Below, one piece after another: positions 18,666 to 30,828 of a DNA stretch of 64,000 nucleotides. Below the pieces are notes generated by a model, which did not search any database, had not been told where the DNA came from, and worked only from the letters and a program-made list of their open reading frames with translations. The stretch spans positions 44,494 to 108,493 of the forward strand of contig NZ_JNFB01000047.1 of the NCBI RefSeq assembly GCF_000766145.1. The letters are read 5' to 3'. Made by a program: the position numbers and the translations under genes. The stretch is from Paenilisteria newyorkensis (GTDB lineage: Bacteria > Bacillota > Bacilli > Lactobacillales > Listeriaceae). Within the stretch, counting starts at the first letter, position 1. Each line of letters opens with the position of its first letter.

Positions 18666-19394
18666 ATGGCCAATAATCAGACTAAATATAGTTTTATCGC
18701 GGAGGAGTTGAAAAAGCGTATTTTCGCGAAGAAATATCCGCTTGATAAACCGATTCCGGATGAGATGACGCTTGCCAAAGAATTTGATTGTAGTCGCATG
18801 ACGATGAAGAAGGCACTGGAAGTTCTTGTTTTGGAAGGGTTGCTGTATCGAAAGCGCGGGCATGGGACGTTTATTATTAAGTCTGCGCTGGATATGGACC
18901 GCTTGAATATTCATAGCCAGGAAGTGAACGGCTTTACGAAGTTGTTGGAAGGACGCGATGTGGCAAGTAAGATCGTGCAGTTTCAGGTGACGTTTCCGGA
19001 TAAGTATGTAGCGGAGCGGTTAAATATTGATTTGGAAACGCCGATTTACGATATTGTTCGGGCGCGACTTGTGGACGGTGAGCCTTATGTTTTGGAGCAC
19101 ACGTGCATGCCTGTTGCGTTGATTCCGGGCGTGACGCAAGAAGTTTTGGAGCATTCGATTTATACGTATATTCGCGAACGGTTAAACTTGAAAATCGCCA
19201 GTTCTTATAAGCAAATTCGAGCGGATAAGCCTGGGCAACTCGATTTTGATTACCTTGATTGTTCGGAGATGGATCCCGTGATTGAAGTCGAGCAGACGGT
19301 TTATTTGAATAATGGGATGGCGTTTGAGTATTCGAAGTCGCGCCACCGCTATGATAAATTCGTGTTTACGACGGTGAATATTGCGAGACGGTAA
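18666..19394 (+). CDS. GntR/HutC-family transcriptional regulator
   Basis: The 242-residue protein has an N-terminal winged helix (FIAEELKKRIFAKKYPLDK, then SRMTMKKALEVLVLEGLLYRKRGHGTFI) and a C-terminal UTRA effector domain of about 150 residues that should bind a sugar phosphate. It starts at an ATG nine bases after GAGGTG; a GTG within that ribosome site is a less likely start. Being in one unit with the GH1 enzyme, it is probably the local repressor and its effector a phosphorylated beta-glucoside. Confidence 0.9.
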   Translation: MANNQTKYSFIAEELKKRIFAKKYPLDKPIPDEMTLAKEFDCSRMTMKKALEVLVLEGLLYRKRGHGTFIIKSALDMDRLNIHSQEVNGFTKLLEGRDVASKIVQFQVTFPDKYVAERLNIDLETPIYDIVRARLVDGEPYVLEHTCMPVALIPGVTQEVLEHSIYTYIRERLNLKIASSYKQIRADKPGQLDFDYLDCSEMDPVIEVEQTVYLNNGMAFEYSKSRHRYDKFVFTTVNIARR

Positions 19395-19400
19395 AATGAG

Positions 19401-19434
19401 AAAATAGCTATGGCACATGTGCCATAGCTATTTT
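19401..19434. terminator. Perfect palindromic bidirectional terminator
   Basis: AAAATAGCTATGGCAC and its complement form a continuous 34-base palindrome between the convergent gntR and lipoprotein genes. A-rich and T-rich ends allow termination in both directions. The lipoprotein stop codon lies in it. Confidence 0.85.
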
Positions 19435-20486
19435 CGTTGGGCGCGGATGATGTCCGTCATCACGTTATCGAGTTCTTTTTTCGTGAGGATATCCTCTTTC
19501 GTTGGTGGTGTTGGTATTTTCTCGAAATCTAGCAAATTCATCGTAAAATCGAATTTTAGCTTCTGCTGCTTATCCTGATTGGCATAATCGAAGGCCATCA
19601 CGAGCTTCTTGACGCCTTTATCAGAATCGGGGTACACCGTCATGATAGTACTAAGCTGTATTTTCTTATTCTGAATCAGGCTTTTCAATGCGTCTTGCAT
19701 CTCGCTACTACGATTCTCCCAGCCTTCTTTCGCTTGAGATTCCGTCAGGCCAGCTATTTCTGCATAAATACTAATAAAATCCTGATTGGAATGGAATTCT
19801 TCCAGCCAAGCGTTGGCCAATTCTGCGAGTTCTTTCTTGTTAAGCGTGAGTTTAATCGTCCCATTTACCGTTTGATAATGACTTTTATCCAAGCTGTTTA
19901 ACTTCTTATAAAGAAGAAAAGCGGTTTTTCCTTCGATAGCTTGGAGTTGATCGGCTTGTTCATCGACCGTGTTTTCATCAATAACTTGACCCGTGACATT
20001 CTGCAACGTTTGAAGTAGATCAATGTATTTGCCCTTTAAATCTTCATTTTCAGAAAGTACTTTCGAGTAAACCGAATCGGTCGCCAAATCCAGCATGTTC
20101 GTAACGGGTGCAGCTGTTTCAAAAAAATCATTCACAGGCACAAACGTTTTTCCTGTGCTCCCGTTTTGGAAGGAATGCGCGGTCAAATCCATCGTTGGCG
20201 CACCACCGATATGGATGCCAAATGTGCTATAGGTTAAATCGCGTTCTGTATCACGCGATGTTTTCACAGTTAAATTGCTTGCGGTTAGGGCTTCTGGATT
20301 CAAGCGGTCGAGTGCCTCAAAACCGGATATTGCCTTAGGTTGCAGCATGAATGTAGCAGTATATTGTTTGTTCTTTACGATATTTCGAAAGGATGCCATG
20401 AACTCTGATTTCGGCGAACTGCACGCGGTTAAAAAAATAGCTACCGATAGAACAATCAAAGTTAATGCGATGATGGCTTTCTTCAT
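19428..20486 (-). CDS. Predicted lipoprotein of unknown function
   Basis: The 352-residue protein has a lipoprotein signal: basic MKKA, a hydrophobic stretch and the lipobox LTAC with cysteine C22 to be lipidated. The rest is polar and predicted outside the membrane, with alternating beta-like segments (LTVKTSRDTERDLTYSTFG, GTIKLTLNKKELAEL). I recognise no catalytic motif; it resembles the broad class of small Listeria lipoproteins without known role. GGAGG precedes the ATG by about 11 bases and a good promoter lies upstream. It stands alone, divergent from suf. Confidence 0.82.
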   Translation of the reverse strand: MKKAIIALTLIVLSVAIFLTACSSPKSEFMASFRNIVKNKQYTATFMLQPKAISGFEALDRLNPEALTASNLTVKTSRDTERDLTYSTFGIHIGGAPTMDLTAHSFQNGSTGKTFVPVNDFFETAAPVTNMLDLATDSVYSKVLSENEDLKGKYIDLLQTLQNVTGQVIDENTVDEQADQLQAIEGKTAFLLYKKLNSLDKSHYQTVNGTIKLTLNKKELAELANAWLEEFHSNQDFISIYAEIAGLTESQAKEGWENRSSEMQDALKSLIQNKKIQLSTIMTVYPDSDKGVKKLVMAFDYANQDKQQKLKFDFTMNLLDFEKIPTPPTKEDILTKKELDNVMTDIIRAQRK

Positions 20487-20850
20487 ATTAAATATGCCTC
20501 CATTAATTCTTGTTGCTTGATTATCAAGTATACTCTTGAATATTTCAAAATTATGACGCTAACATAACCATAGCATATAGGGCTCGTTTCGACAATCCTT
20601 TTTTAAAACCTTTTTGGGTGTTTTCGGTGTTGCATTTTGGTACACTGGTAGAGGACGCGAATGGTGATTTTCTCAAGTGCCAGCGAGTGAGTGATAATAT
20701 GAGCGATGGAGGGAAGAACAAGGCTACATCACAAAGTAAGACGTTTTAAAAAAGAAAGTATTTCGGATAGTTGTAATTAGATTAGAATTATACTAAACTA
20801 GAACCATACGTACTGAAAAATAATGCGAAAAAATTAGGAGGTAATTTTTA
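20487..20850. promoter_or_regulatory. Divergent promoter region between lipoprotein and sufC
   Basis: On the minus strand TTTCAA (20543-20548) and ATTATC (20520-20525), read in reverse complement as TTGAAA and GATAAT, are 17 bases apart and should drive the lipoprotein. On the plus strand an extended -10, TGGTACACT at 20638-20646, may start a suf transcript with a leader of about 200 bases. I see no gene, riboswitch or clear iron-responsive operator in the rest. Confidence 0.45.
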
Positions 20851-21639
20851 ATGTCAACGTTGAAAATTCAAGATTTACATGTTGAAATAGAAGGCAAAGA
20901 GATTTTAAAAGGGGTAAACCTAGAAATTTCTACTGGGGAAATCCACGCAATAATGGGACCTAACGGAACTGGTAAATCGACACTATCCTCAGCAATAATG
21001 GGGCATCCTAAATATGAAGTAACGCAAGGAACAATCGAACTTGACGGGGAAGATGTTCTCGAAATGGAAGTTGACGAACGCGCTCGTGCTGGTCTATTCC
21101 TAGCCATGCAATATCCAAGTGAAATTAGTGGGGTTACAAACGCCGAGTTCATGCGTGCTGCGATTAACAGCCGTCGTGAAGAAGGTAAAGAAATTCCGCT
21201 TATGCAATATATCCGCAAATTAGACGAAAAAATGGCGATTTTGGAAATGGACGAAGAAATGGCGGAGCGTTATTTGAACGAAGGTTTCTCTGGCGGGGAG
21301 AAAAAGCGTAACGAAATTCTGCAATTATTGATGATTGAGCCTACAATCGCGATTCTAGATGAAATCGATTCAGGTCTTGATATCGATGCGCTGAAAGTTG
21401 TTTCAAAAGGAATTAATGAAATGCGCGGCGAAGGTTTTGGTTGCTTGATTATTACCCATTACCAACGTTTGCTGAACTACATCGAGCCTGATTTTGTGCA
21501 CGTAATGATGCAAGGTAAAGTCGTGAAAAGTGGCGGATCTGAACTTGCGAAGCGCTTAGAGGGCGAAGGTTATGACTGGATTAAGCAAGAACTTGGTATC
21601 GAGTTTGACGAAGAAGAAGAAACCGTTGACCAAAAATAA
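20851..21639 (+). CDS. sufC: SufC, ATPase of the Fe-S cluster assembly complex
   Basis: SufC is the ABC-type ATPase that works with SufB and SufD in the SufBC2D scaffold. The 262 residues contain Walker A GPNGTGKST, the signature SGGEKKRNE and Walker B IAILDEIDSGLD, with the SUF-specific QYPSEISGV segment. AGGAGG precedes the ATG. It is the first of five genes sufC-D-S-U-B, the usual Firmicute order. Confidence 0.97.
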   Translation: MSTLKIQDLHVEIEGKEILKGVNLEISTGEIHAIMGPNGTGKSTLSSAIMGHPKYEVTQGTIELDGEDVLEMEVDERARAGLFLAMQYPSEISGVTNAEFMRAAINSRREEGKEIPLMQYIRKLDEKMAILEMDEEMAERYLNEGFSGGEKKRNEILQLLMIEPTIAILDEIDSGLDIDALKVVSKGINEMRGEGFGCLIITHYQRLLNYIEPDFVHVMMQGKVVKSGGSELAKRLEGEGYDWIKQELGIEFDEEEETVDQK

Positions 21640-21657
21640 GAGAGTGAGGGATAAATC

Positions 21658-24618
<2,961 letters not shown>

Positions 24619-24642
24619 TAAGTTTAAAGGAGGATCTTGACT

Positions 24643-26037
24643 ATGACTGAAATTCCAGAAATGGGCGAATATAAATACGGGTTCCATGATAAAGATACAT
24701 CTGTATTCCGTAGTGAACGTGGTTTGACAGAAGATATCGTACGCGAAATTTCGACGATTAAAGAAGAACCCCAGTGGATGCTCGATTTCCGCTTGAAGTC
24801 CCTAGAACAATTTTATAAAATGCCAATGCCGCAATGGGGTGGCGACTTATCCGAACTGAAATTTGAAGATATTCGCTATTACGTGAAGCCATCGGATCAC
24901 ACGGTAAACGATTGGGACGAGGTTCCCGATGAAATCAAGCGTACCTTCGACAAACTCGGCATTCCAGAAGCAGAGCAGAAATACCTTGCCGGTGCTTCCG
25001 CGCAATACGAGTCCGAAGTAGTTTACCATAACTTGAAGCAAGATCTAGAAGATATCGGTATCGTCTTCAAAGACACAGATTCAGCGCTCAAAGAAAACGA
25101 AGACATTTTCCGCGAGTATTTTTCAAAAGTAATCCCGCCAACCGACAACAAATTCGCAGCGCTTAACTCGGCGGTTTGGTCTGGTGGCTCATTCATCTAC
25201 GTTCCAAAAGGCGTGAAAGTGGATACACCGCTCCAAGCTTATTTCCGTATTAACTCGGAGAACATGGGACAATTTGAGCGTACACTGATTATCGTGGATG
25301 AAGGCGCGAGCGTAAACTACGTAGAAGGTTGTACCGCACCCGTTTACACGACGAACTCCCTTCACTCAGCTGTCGTTGAAATCATTGTAAAACGCGATGC
25401 CTATTGCCGTTACACAACGATTCAAAACTGGGCTAACAACGTTTACAATCTCGTAACCAAGCGTACTTTCTGTGATGAAAATGCGACAATGGAATGGATT
25501 GACGGAAACATCGGCTCGAAATTAACGATGAAATACCCAGCGGTTCATCTTCGCGGAGAAGGTGCACGCGGTATGACACTTTCCATCGCGATTGCCGGTA
25601 AAGGCCAACGTCAAGACGCCGGAGCAAAAATGCTTCACTTGGCGCCAAACACATCGTCAACCATCGTTTCCAAATCGATTTCCAAACAAGGTGGTAACGT
25701 AACCTATCGCGGTATCGTGCACTTTGGCCGTAACTCAGCCGGTTCTCGCTCCAACATCGAGTGCGATACGCTGATTATGGATAACGCATCCACATCAGAC
25801 ACGATTCCATACAACGAAATCCTAAATAGCGACATTTCCTTAGAACACGAAGCGAAAGTTTCCAAAGTATCCGAGGAACAACTATTCTATCTGATGAGCC
25901 GTGGTGTAACCGAAGAAGAAGCAACAGAAATGATTGTCATGGGCTTCATTGAACCATTCACAAAAGAATTACCAATGGAATACGCCGTCGAAATGAACCG
26001 TTTGATTAAGTTCGAGATGGAAGGTAGTATTGGGTAA
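24643..26037 (+). CDS. sufB: SufB, Fe-S cluster assembly scaffold subunit
   Basis: SufB carries the site where the cluster is built in the SufBC2D complex. The 464 residues include [10 protein letters not shown] with the key cysteine, [27 protein letters not shown] and [21 protein letters not shown]. The start is the ATG 10 bases after AAAGGAGG; a TTG two codons upstream is too near that site. A strong terminator follows and ends the operon. Confidence 0.97.
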   Translation: MTEIPEMGEYKYGFHDKDTSVFRSERGLTEDIVREISTIKEEPQWMLDFRLKSLEQFYKMPMPQWGGDLSELKFEDIRYYVKPSDHTVNDWDEVPDEIKRTFDKLGIPEAEQKYLAGASAQYESEVVYHNLKQDLEDIGIVFKDTDSALKENEDIFREYFSKVIPPTDNKFAALNSAVWSGGSFIYVPKGVKVDTPLQAYFRINSENMGQFERTLIIVDEGASVNYVEGCTAPVYTTNSLHSAVVEIIVKRDAYCRYTTIQNWANNVYNLVTKRTFCDENATMEWIDGNIGSKLTMKYPAVHLRGEGARGMTLSIAIAGKGQRQDAGAKMLHLAPNTSSTIVSKSISKQGGNVTYRGIVHFGRNSAGSRSNIECDTLIMDNASTSDTIPYNEILNSDISLEHEAKVSKVSEEQLFYLMSRGVTEEEATEMIVMGFIEPFTKELPMEYAVEMNRLIKFEMEGSIG

Positions 26038-26126
26038 GGTTTTAGCAGTGGTTGTCAAATAGCTTGTGAACCAAAATTTCAGAAGCTATTTCATGTAATC
26101 TGTATAGATATTAATAACTGTTTAGC

Positions 26127-26159
26127 AAATACGTGTCCGAAATTCTCGGACACGTATTT
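26127..26159 (+). terminator. Terminator of the suf operon
   Basis: A perfect 14-bp stem, AAATACGTGTCCGA with TCGGACACGTATTT, has a five-base loop and a short T-rich tail, 90 bases after sufB. Confidence 0.85.
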
Positions 26160-26192
26160 TGTGTTCCTCAATATACATAAGGTGTAGTACTG

Positions 26193-26439
26193 GTGAAAAA
26201 ATTTTTAGAAACGATCAGATTTTTTGCATCAGCTGTCAATGTATTAGTTAGAAGTAGCCGTGGTTTAGCTTTGGTCGCTGTTTCAAGAGAAAATCACAAC
26301 CAAGAAATGATGATTGATGAAGATGTATGAGCTATATATTTCTTCCTTACAGAAGAACTTGATAATACGCGAATCTTTTTACCGTTATGATAACGATAAT
26401 CTAAGGCCCTGTAATAATCAGGATTATGAGGAAGTCTGA
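26193..26439 (+). pseudogene. Pair of overlapping short frames, possibly a frameshifted small gene
   Basis: A GTG frame at 26193-26330 encodes 45 residues (MKKFLETIRFFASAVNVLVR...) with AAGGTG eight bases upstream. A second frame, 26317-26439, overlaps its end and adds 40 residues (…LIIRESFYRYDNDNLRPCNN…) but has no ribosome site. A terminator follows at 26502. A single base change would join the two, so this may be a decayed gene or a small real one. I do not recognise the sequence. Confidence 0.25.
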
Positions 26440-26501
26440 AACATACTGTTACCAATTTTTATTCAGGTTCACTTTGTTAATTTCAAAAATAGAAAATAAG
26501 C

Positions 26502-26553
26502 ATTCTAGCTGTTTAGAGATATTGTCTAAATGACTAGAATCTTTATTTTTTTA
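26502..26553 (+). terminator. Terminator-like hairpin before the M60 gene
   Basis: ATTCTAG (26502-26508) pairs with CTAGAAT (26534-26540) and TTTAGA with TCTAAA inside it; CTTTATTTTTTT follows. It implies a transcript across the preceding 300 bases and separates the metallopeptidase gene. Confidence 0.65.
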
Positions 26554-26729
26554 TTCATACTGTATCTCTATTTATATTAAATTGTCATAGAATCTACATG
26601 TTATCTATCTATTCAGTGGATATATTGTATTTTTTATTTGATTCCCAGATGGTATGCTGAGAGAGTCACATAATTATATGACTAAAATACAAGGACGTAG
26701 TTATCATGAAACTACAAAAAGGAGCAGGT

Positions 26730-29700
26730 ATGAAAAAAATTCAAGCAAGTTTATTATTAATGATTTTAATTGTATTGGGAGGGTTTGCGCAACAAGTGCA
26801 TGCGGATTCTGTACAGACGAAATCTTTATATGTTTTAGAGAAACCAACATGGTTAGATAATGCTGGTATTTCAAAGGGGATTTACCATGATAAGCAAGAT
26901 TTAGGCATCATTCTGCCCGCTAATGTTCAACTAGAGATTAGACAAACCAACCCTGATTTTCAAGAGAGGTTAACAATGGAATTATTAAATGATGATTCCC
27001 AAAAAGAGAAATCGGTGAACATTACATCCAATTGGCAAGTGGTCAGCAATGCTTATACAGCAGTGCCTTTTATTGACACTACTTTTGGAAAAGAAGCACC
27101 TGTTCTTGAATATAAAGTAACGAATACGATGAAGACATTACCAATATATCATAAAGGTGATAATGAAGCTGCATTCTTTCAACAGTGGGATAATTCGAAT
27201 GCAGAATTCGCTTTGATATACTCTAAATATTTCCAAACATTTGTTCCTAAAAAGGACAAAGCCTACATGAAAAGAATGAGAGATTTCAGTTCTATTGATG
27301 GTCTTATTGACTATTATACAGATGTTTTTGAGACATATAACAAATTGGATGGTCTATCATTTACGCCTGAAAACCCGACAGATAAAAATATCTCTAATAA
27401 GTATTTCATGAAAGCTAACGCCCATGGTGCTGGAGCTGCTTACTATGGTGGAGATCACACAGCACAAAACAGCGATTCATTAGCGGATTTTTATTTGTCT
27501 AAGGGCTGGGGTGGGCTACATGAAATCGCTCATGGATACCAAGGATCATTTATGAATGACAGTAGTTTTAATGTAGGTGAGGTGTGGAATAATATTTATG
27601 CGGCTGCTTATGAGAAAAAAACAATGGGAACAAGAATTTTTCAAGACGGCTGGTTATACAATTATGGAGATAAACCTGGTATGGAAAGAAGAGTTATCAA
27701 TCTTTGGCAAACCACACATACCCCTGTTAACAATTGGGATGTAAGTTCTAAGCTTCTTGCTATGGTTACTTTACAAAATAAAGCTGGAGATGATGCCTTT
27801 ATATTATTCAACAAAGAGCATCGAAAAATGGCTAACACACCTGGATATGAACCCAGCAATCATTACCTACTTGATTTAATTTCCCGTTATTATGGACAAG
27901 CCAGTGGTTTTGATTTTACTCCAACCATCTTATCATTTGGAGGAACGATGTCTACACAACAACAAGAAGATAACCGTTCGCGTAATTATAAACCAGTAGC
28001 ACCAATAACAGAATTAGTACCAGCTTCTCAGCTAACAACAATTCAAAATAGATTAGGGCTTGAAACACCTTTTGCATTAGTTGACACAGATCAATTGGCA
28101 TCTAGTGAGCTTTCTGGGAGTGCGATGATTCACTTGAAAATAGACGATTTTTCGCAATTAGAAGGTCAATATTTAGTACTAACTAACGGTACAAAAGAAA
28201 TCAAACGAGTGAAGATTACTTCCAAAGATTTAAATATTGGAACATTGCCAAATGGAATCTATACTATTAATTTACCAACAGGGAAAGCTGTGAAATATAG
28301 CTTTGATACGCACTATTTACGAGTGAAAGAAGCAACGAACGACGTGACTGTCACTTATACTGCGAAAAAAGCAAGCCCTCTAATAAGCCAAACGATTCAT
28401 TTCTTAGGTTTAGGTGACGGTGAATTTGCCACAGCTATTGTTGATTTGAATAAAGAAAAATTGACAATGGCATTAACATCTACCAGCCCACATGTTTACT
28501 TTGGATCTACAGAATATGCCAAGCTAGAAATATTAGACTTGAACAATAATGTGATTTATACGAAATCAATGTCTGGTTCAGGCACAGTGCCTAGTAAAGA
28601 TACACCTACTATCAAGGTTGGTTATAAAGTACGAGTATACCATGCAGAGCCTGTGAGATTGAAAGTAGATAACCTGCCAATTGTGAACACAGCACAAAAG
28701 ACGAACACGTTCACTGTCACCAAAGCAGGTCTAGTGAATGACAATCTAAGAAATAATGCAGAGGAAGACTTAGTAGCCAGGATTCATACTTTAGCGGAAA
28801 TGATTCAAGCTAATCCTTTAATTGTAAATAATGATTATGCAGAAGTGAAAGATGATTTACTTCTTGCTATTGATGTCTTATCTGAACCAATGAAGACAAC
28901 GCTTTTAGATAGATATGTAACTTTACTACCAAAAGAGGCAGCAACATCAATAGAAACAAGCGTGAATCAAATTCAAGCGGGCGACCAAGATAGTGGACAG
29001 GTGATAGCGACCATTTCTCCATCTAAAGCTAATCAGGCTGTAACGTATCAATCAAGTGATTCAGAAGTAATAACGGTGGATGCATCAGGAAACTGGACAG
29101 CAAAAGGTGCAGGAGAAGCAGTTATTACAGTAACTTCAGTATCAAACCCAGAGTTAGTAAAAACAATTGCCGTACAGATTACAACAGTTTTAACGCCAGA
29201 AGGTTTAACCGCAAAACAGTATAATATGGGAGATGCGAAGCTAACTGGAACCTTTGGCACAGGAATTTCTTATGTGAGATTGTGGATAAATGGTAAAGCT
29301 GTGACTCAAGCCATTACTAAGGCAGATGGCACATATGAAATTTTGAATGCTGCAAGTTATATTATAAAACCAACAGATAAGATAGAAGTTGTTGGTGTTG
29401 ATACAAAGTATGTAGAGAAAAACCGCATAACAGTTACAGCATCTGGAGAATCGATGTTTGATGATACCCTTACAGTAGACTCTTACGAAATAGGCAGTGA
29501 TACGGTAACTGGAACATTTGGTAAAAGTATTTGGAAAGTACGATTATGGGTAAATGGTAAAGCTGTGGCACAAGCGACAACAAACTCAGATGGCAGTTAT
29601 ACATTTACTAACGTAGCAGGTTATATCAGGATGACAAGTGATGAGGTAGAAATTGTTGGTGTGGACACGCAATATACAGAAGTGAAGCGTATTGCAGCTA

Positions 29701-30239
29701 CTCTCACTGGTACTTCAACTATAGATAATACAATTACCGCAGAGACATACAGAATTGGAGATGAGAAGCTATCAGGTAACTATGGTAAGGATGTTTTCAA
29801 AGTGCGCTTATGGGTGAATGGTAAAATAATTACACAAGCGAATACGTCTTCAGGAGAGTACACGTTTACCAATATAGCTTCCTTTGTCGCGAGTCCATTG
29901 GATGTTGTACAGGTTGTTGCTGTAGACAGTCAATATAAAGAAATAAACCGTATTGACATAGATACGACAGGTTTGGCATTGTATAATTATGTATTGACAA
30001 CTGAGGACTATACATTGGGAGATAGCAAAATCCACGGAAACTACGGTAAAGATATTACAGAAGTAAAATTATCAGTAGGCGGGCAAATTGTGCAAACAGC
30101 GACAGTTGATAAAAAGACTAGAAACTATTCGTTTACAAATGTGGATACGCTTATTACAAATAATAATGCATCTGTACGTATAATTGGTTACAATGCACAG
30201 CATCAAGAAGTGAAGAGAATAGCATTAAACATAGAATAA
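26730..30239 (+). CDS. Secreted M60-family (enhancin-like) metallopeptidase with Big2 and Ig repeats
   Basis: From the ATG after AAGGAG the protein has 1169 residues; an ATG eight codons upstream lacks a good site. Residues 1-25 are a signal peptide (cleavage near VHA-DS). The zinc site is H264-E-x-x-H268 in LHEIAHGYQG, with E284 in NVGEVWNN as the likely third ligand, the gluzincin pattern of M60/enhancin proteases that attack mucin-like glycoproteins. A Big2 domain lies at about 750-820 (ATISPSKANQAVTYQSSDSE), then four Ig-like repeats of about 87 residues start near 827, 914, 1002 and 1089. These repeats match those of the secreted protein at 11506-14067. No cell-wall anchor is present. 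The substrate is unknown. Flanking terminators and AT-rich composition suggest an accessory gene. Confidence 0.88.
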   Translation: MKKIQASLLLMILIVLGGFAQQVHADSVQTKSLYVLEKPTWLDNAGISKGIYHDKQDLGIILPANVQLEIRQTNPDFQERLTMELLNDDSQKEKSVNITSNWQVVSNAYTAVPFIDTTFGKEAPVLEYKVTNTMKTLPIYHKGDNEAAFFQQWDNSNAEFALIYSKYFQTFVPKKDKAYMKRMRDFSSIDGLIDYYTDVFETYNKLDGLSFTPENPTDKNISNKYFMKANAHGAGAAYYGGDHTAQNSDSLADFYLSKGWGGLHEIAHGYQGSFMNDSSFNVGEVWNNIYAAAYEKKTMGTRIFQDGWLYNYGDKPGMERRVINLWQTTHTPVNNWDVSSKLLAMVTLQNKAGDDAFILFNKEHRKMANTPGYEPSNHYLLDLISRYYGQASGFDFTPTILSFGGTMSTQQQEDNRSRNYKPVAPITELVPASQLTTIQNRLGLETPFALVDTDQLASSELSGSAMIHLKIDDFSQLEGQYLVLTNGTKEIKRVKITSKDLNIGTLPNGIYTINLPTGKAVKYSFDTHYLRVKEATNDVTVTYTAKKASPLISQTIHFLGLGDGEFATAIVDLNKEKLTMALTSTSPHVYFGSTEYAKLEILDLNNNVIYTKSMSGSGTVPSKDTPTIKVGYKVRVYHAEPVRLKVDNLPIVNTAQKTNTFTVTKAGLVNDNLRNNAEEDLVARIHTLAEMIQANPLIVNNDYAEVKDDLLLAIDVLSEPMKTTLLDRYVTLLPKEAATSIETSVNQIQAGDQDSGQVIATISPSKANQAVTYQSSDSEVITVDASGNWTAKGAGEAVITVTSVSNPELVKTIAVQITTVLTPEGLTAKQYNMGDAKLTGTFGTGISYVRLWINGKAVTQAITKADGTYEILNAASYIIKPTDKIEVVGVDTKYVEKNRITVTASGESMFDDTLTVDSYEIGSDTVTGTFGKSIWKVRLWVNGKAVAQATTNSDGSYTFTNVAGYIRMTSDEVEIVGVDTQYTEVKRIAATLTGTSTIDNTITAETYRIGDEKLSGNYGKDVFKVRLWVNGKIITQANTSSGEYTFTNIASFVASPLDVVQVVAVDSQYKEINRIDIDTTGLALYNYVLTTEDYTLGDSKIHGNYGKDITEVKLSVGGQIVQTATVDKKTRNYSFTNVDTLITNNNASVRIIGYNAQHQEVKRIALNIE

Positions 30240-30242
30240 GTT

Positions 30243-30300
30243 AAAGAGAATGGGACAAAAGTTGGTTAGTATCAACGGATGTTCCATTTTCTTTTATTTT
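30243..30300 (+). terminator. Terminator of the M60 gene
   Basis: AAAGAGAATGGGACA (30243-30257) pairs over 15 bases with 30280-30294 through two G-U pairs that work only in plus-strand RNA; T-rich sequence follows. Confidence 0.75.
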
Positions 30301-30463
30301 CATCACCGCATTAGCGTTAATTTTGATAATAACGTATCTAACCTTTCTAGCTGAATCTGTTAATGTTACGCAATTTTGTGGTAGATATATATAACCTGAA
30401 CATGTCTCCATGCATAGGGAGAAAGAATTATTACACCAACATATCAGCAATTAGCGCTTAAAA

Positions 30464-30492
30464 TTGACATTTATATAACTTTATTTTAATAT
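30464..30492 (+). promoter_or_regulatory. Strong promoter upstream of the chitinase
   Basis: A perfect TTGACA (30464-30469) and TAATAT (30487-30492) are 17 bases apart. No other gene follows before the chitinase, so the leader would be about 330 bases. Confidence 0.65.
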
Positions 30493-30498
30493 AAATCT

Positions 30499-30828
30499 AT
30501 GGGAATTTTTGATAATAATCTTCATGGAAGCGTATTCTTTTAGAAGTGAGAATATGTTCATCTACTAGTTAATTAATACACAGATGATTCCCTATCAACG
30601 TGGAAAAGTCTAGTGAAAAATAGCATGATACGAAAGGGTGATTGTGTAATAAGAATATGAGTAAAAGAATATGGTTTTAACTATTCGGAAAAAAGTATCG
30701 ACTGGTTACTTATCAAAGTTAGCATTTATTTAATGTAGGGAATCTTTTCACAGAATTATTTTAAAGGGAAATAGTATCAGAGTATCCAACCATGGTAATA
30801 AGAATTATTATATTTAGGGGGATTTTTC
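30499..30828 (+). promoter_or_regulatory. Long 5' leader of the chitinase mRNA
   Basis: This gene-free stretch is AT-rich. GATTCCCTA (30586-30594) and TAGGGAATC (30736-30744) are perfect complements and could close a domain of about 160 nt. No terminator or known riboswitch core was seen. In L. monocytogenes a chitinase mRNA is known to be controlled by a small RNA (LhrA), so a regulatory leader is plausible; the link here is inference. Confidence 0.4.

Noticed and set aside
30241..30450. 69-codon minus-strand frame after the M60 gene
   Set aside because: It runs through the M60 terminator and has odd composition and no ribosome site.
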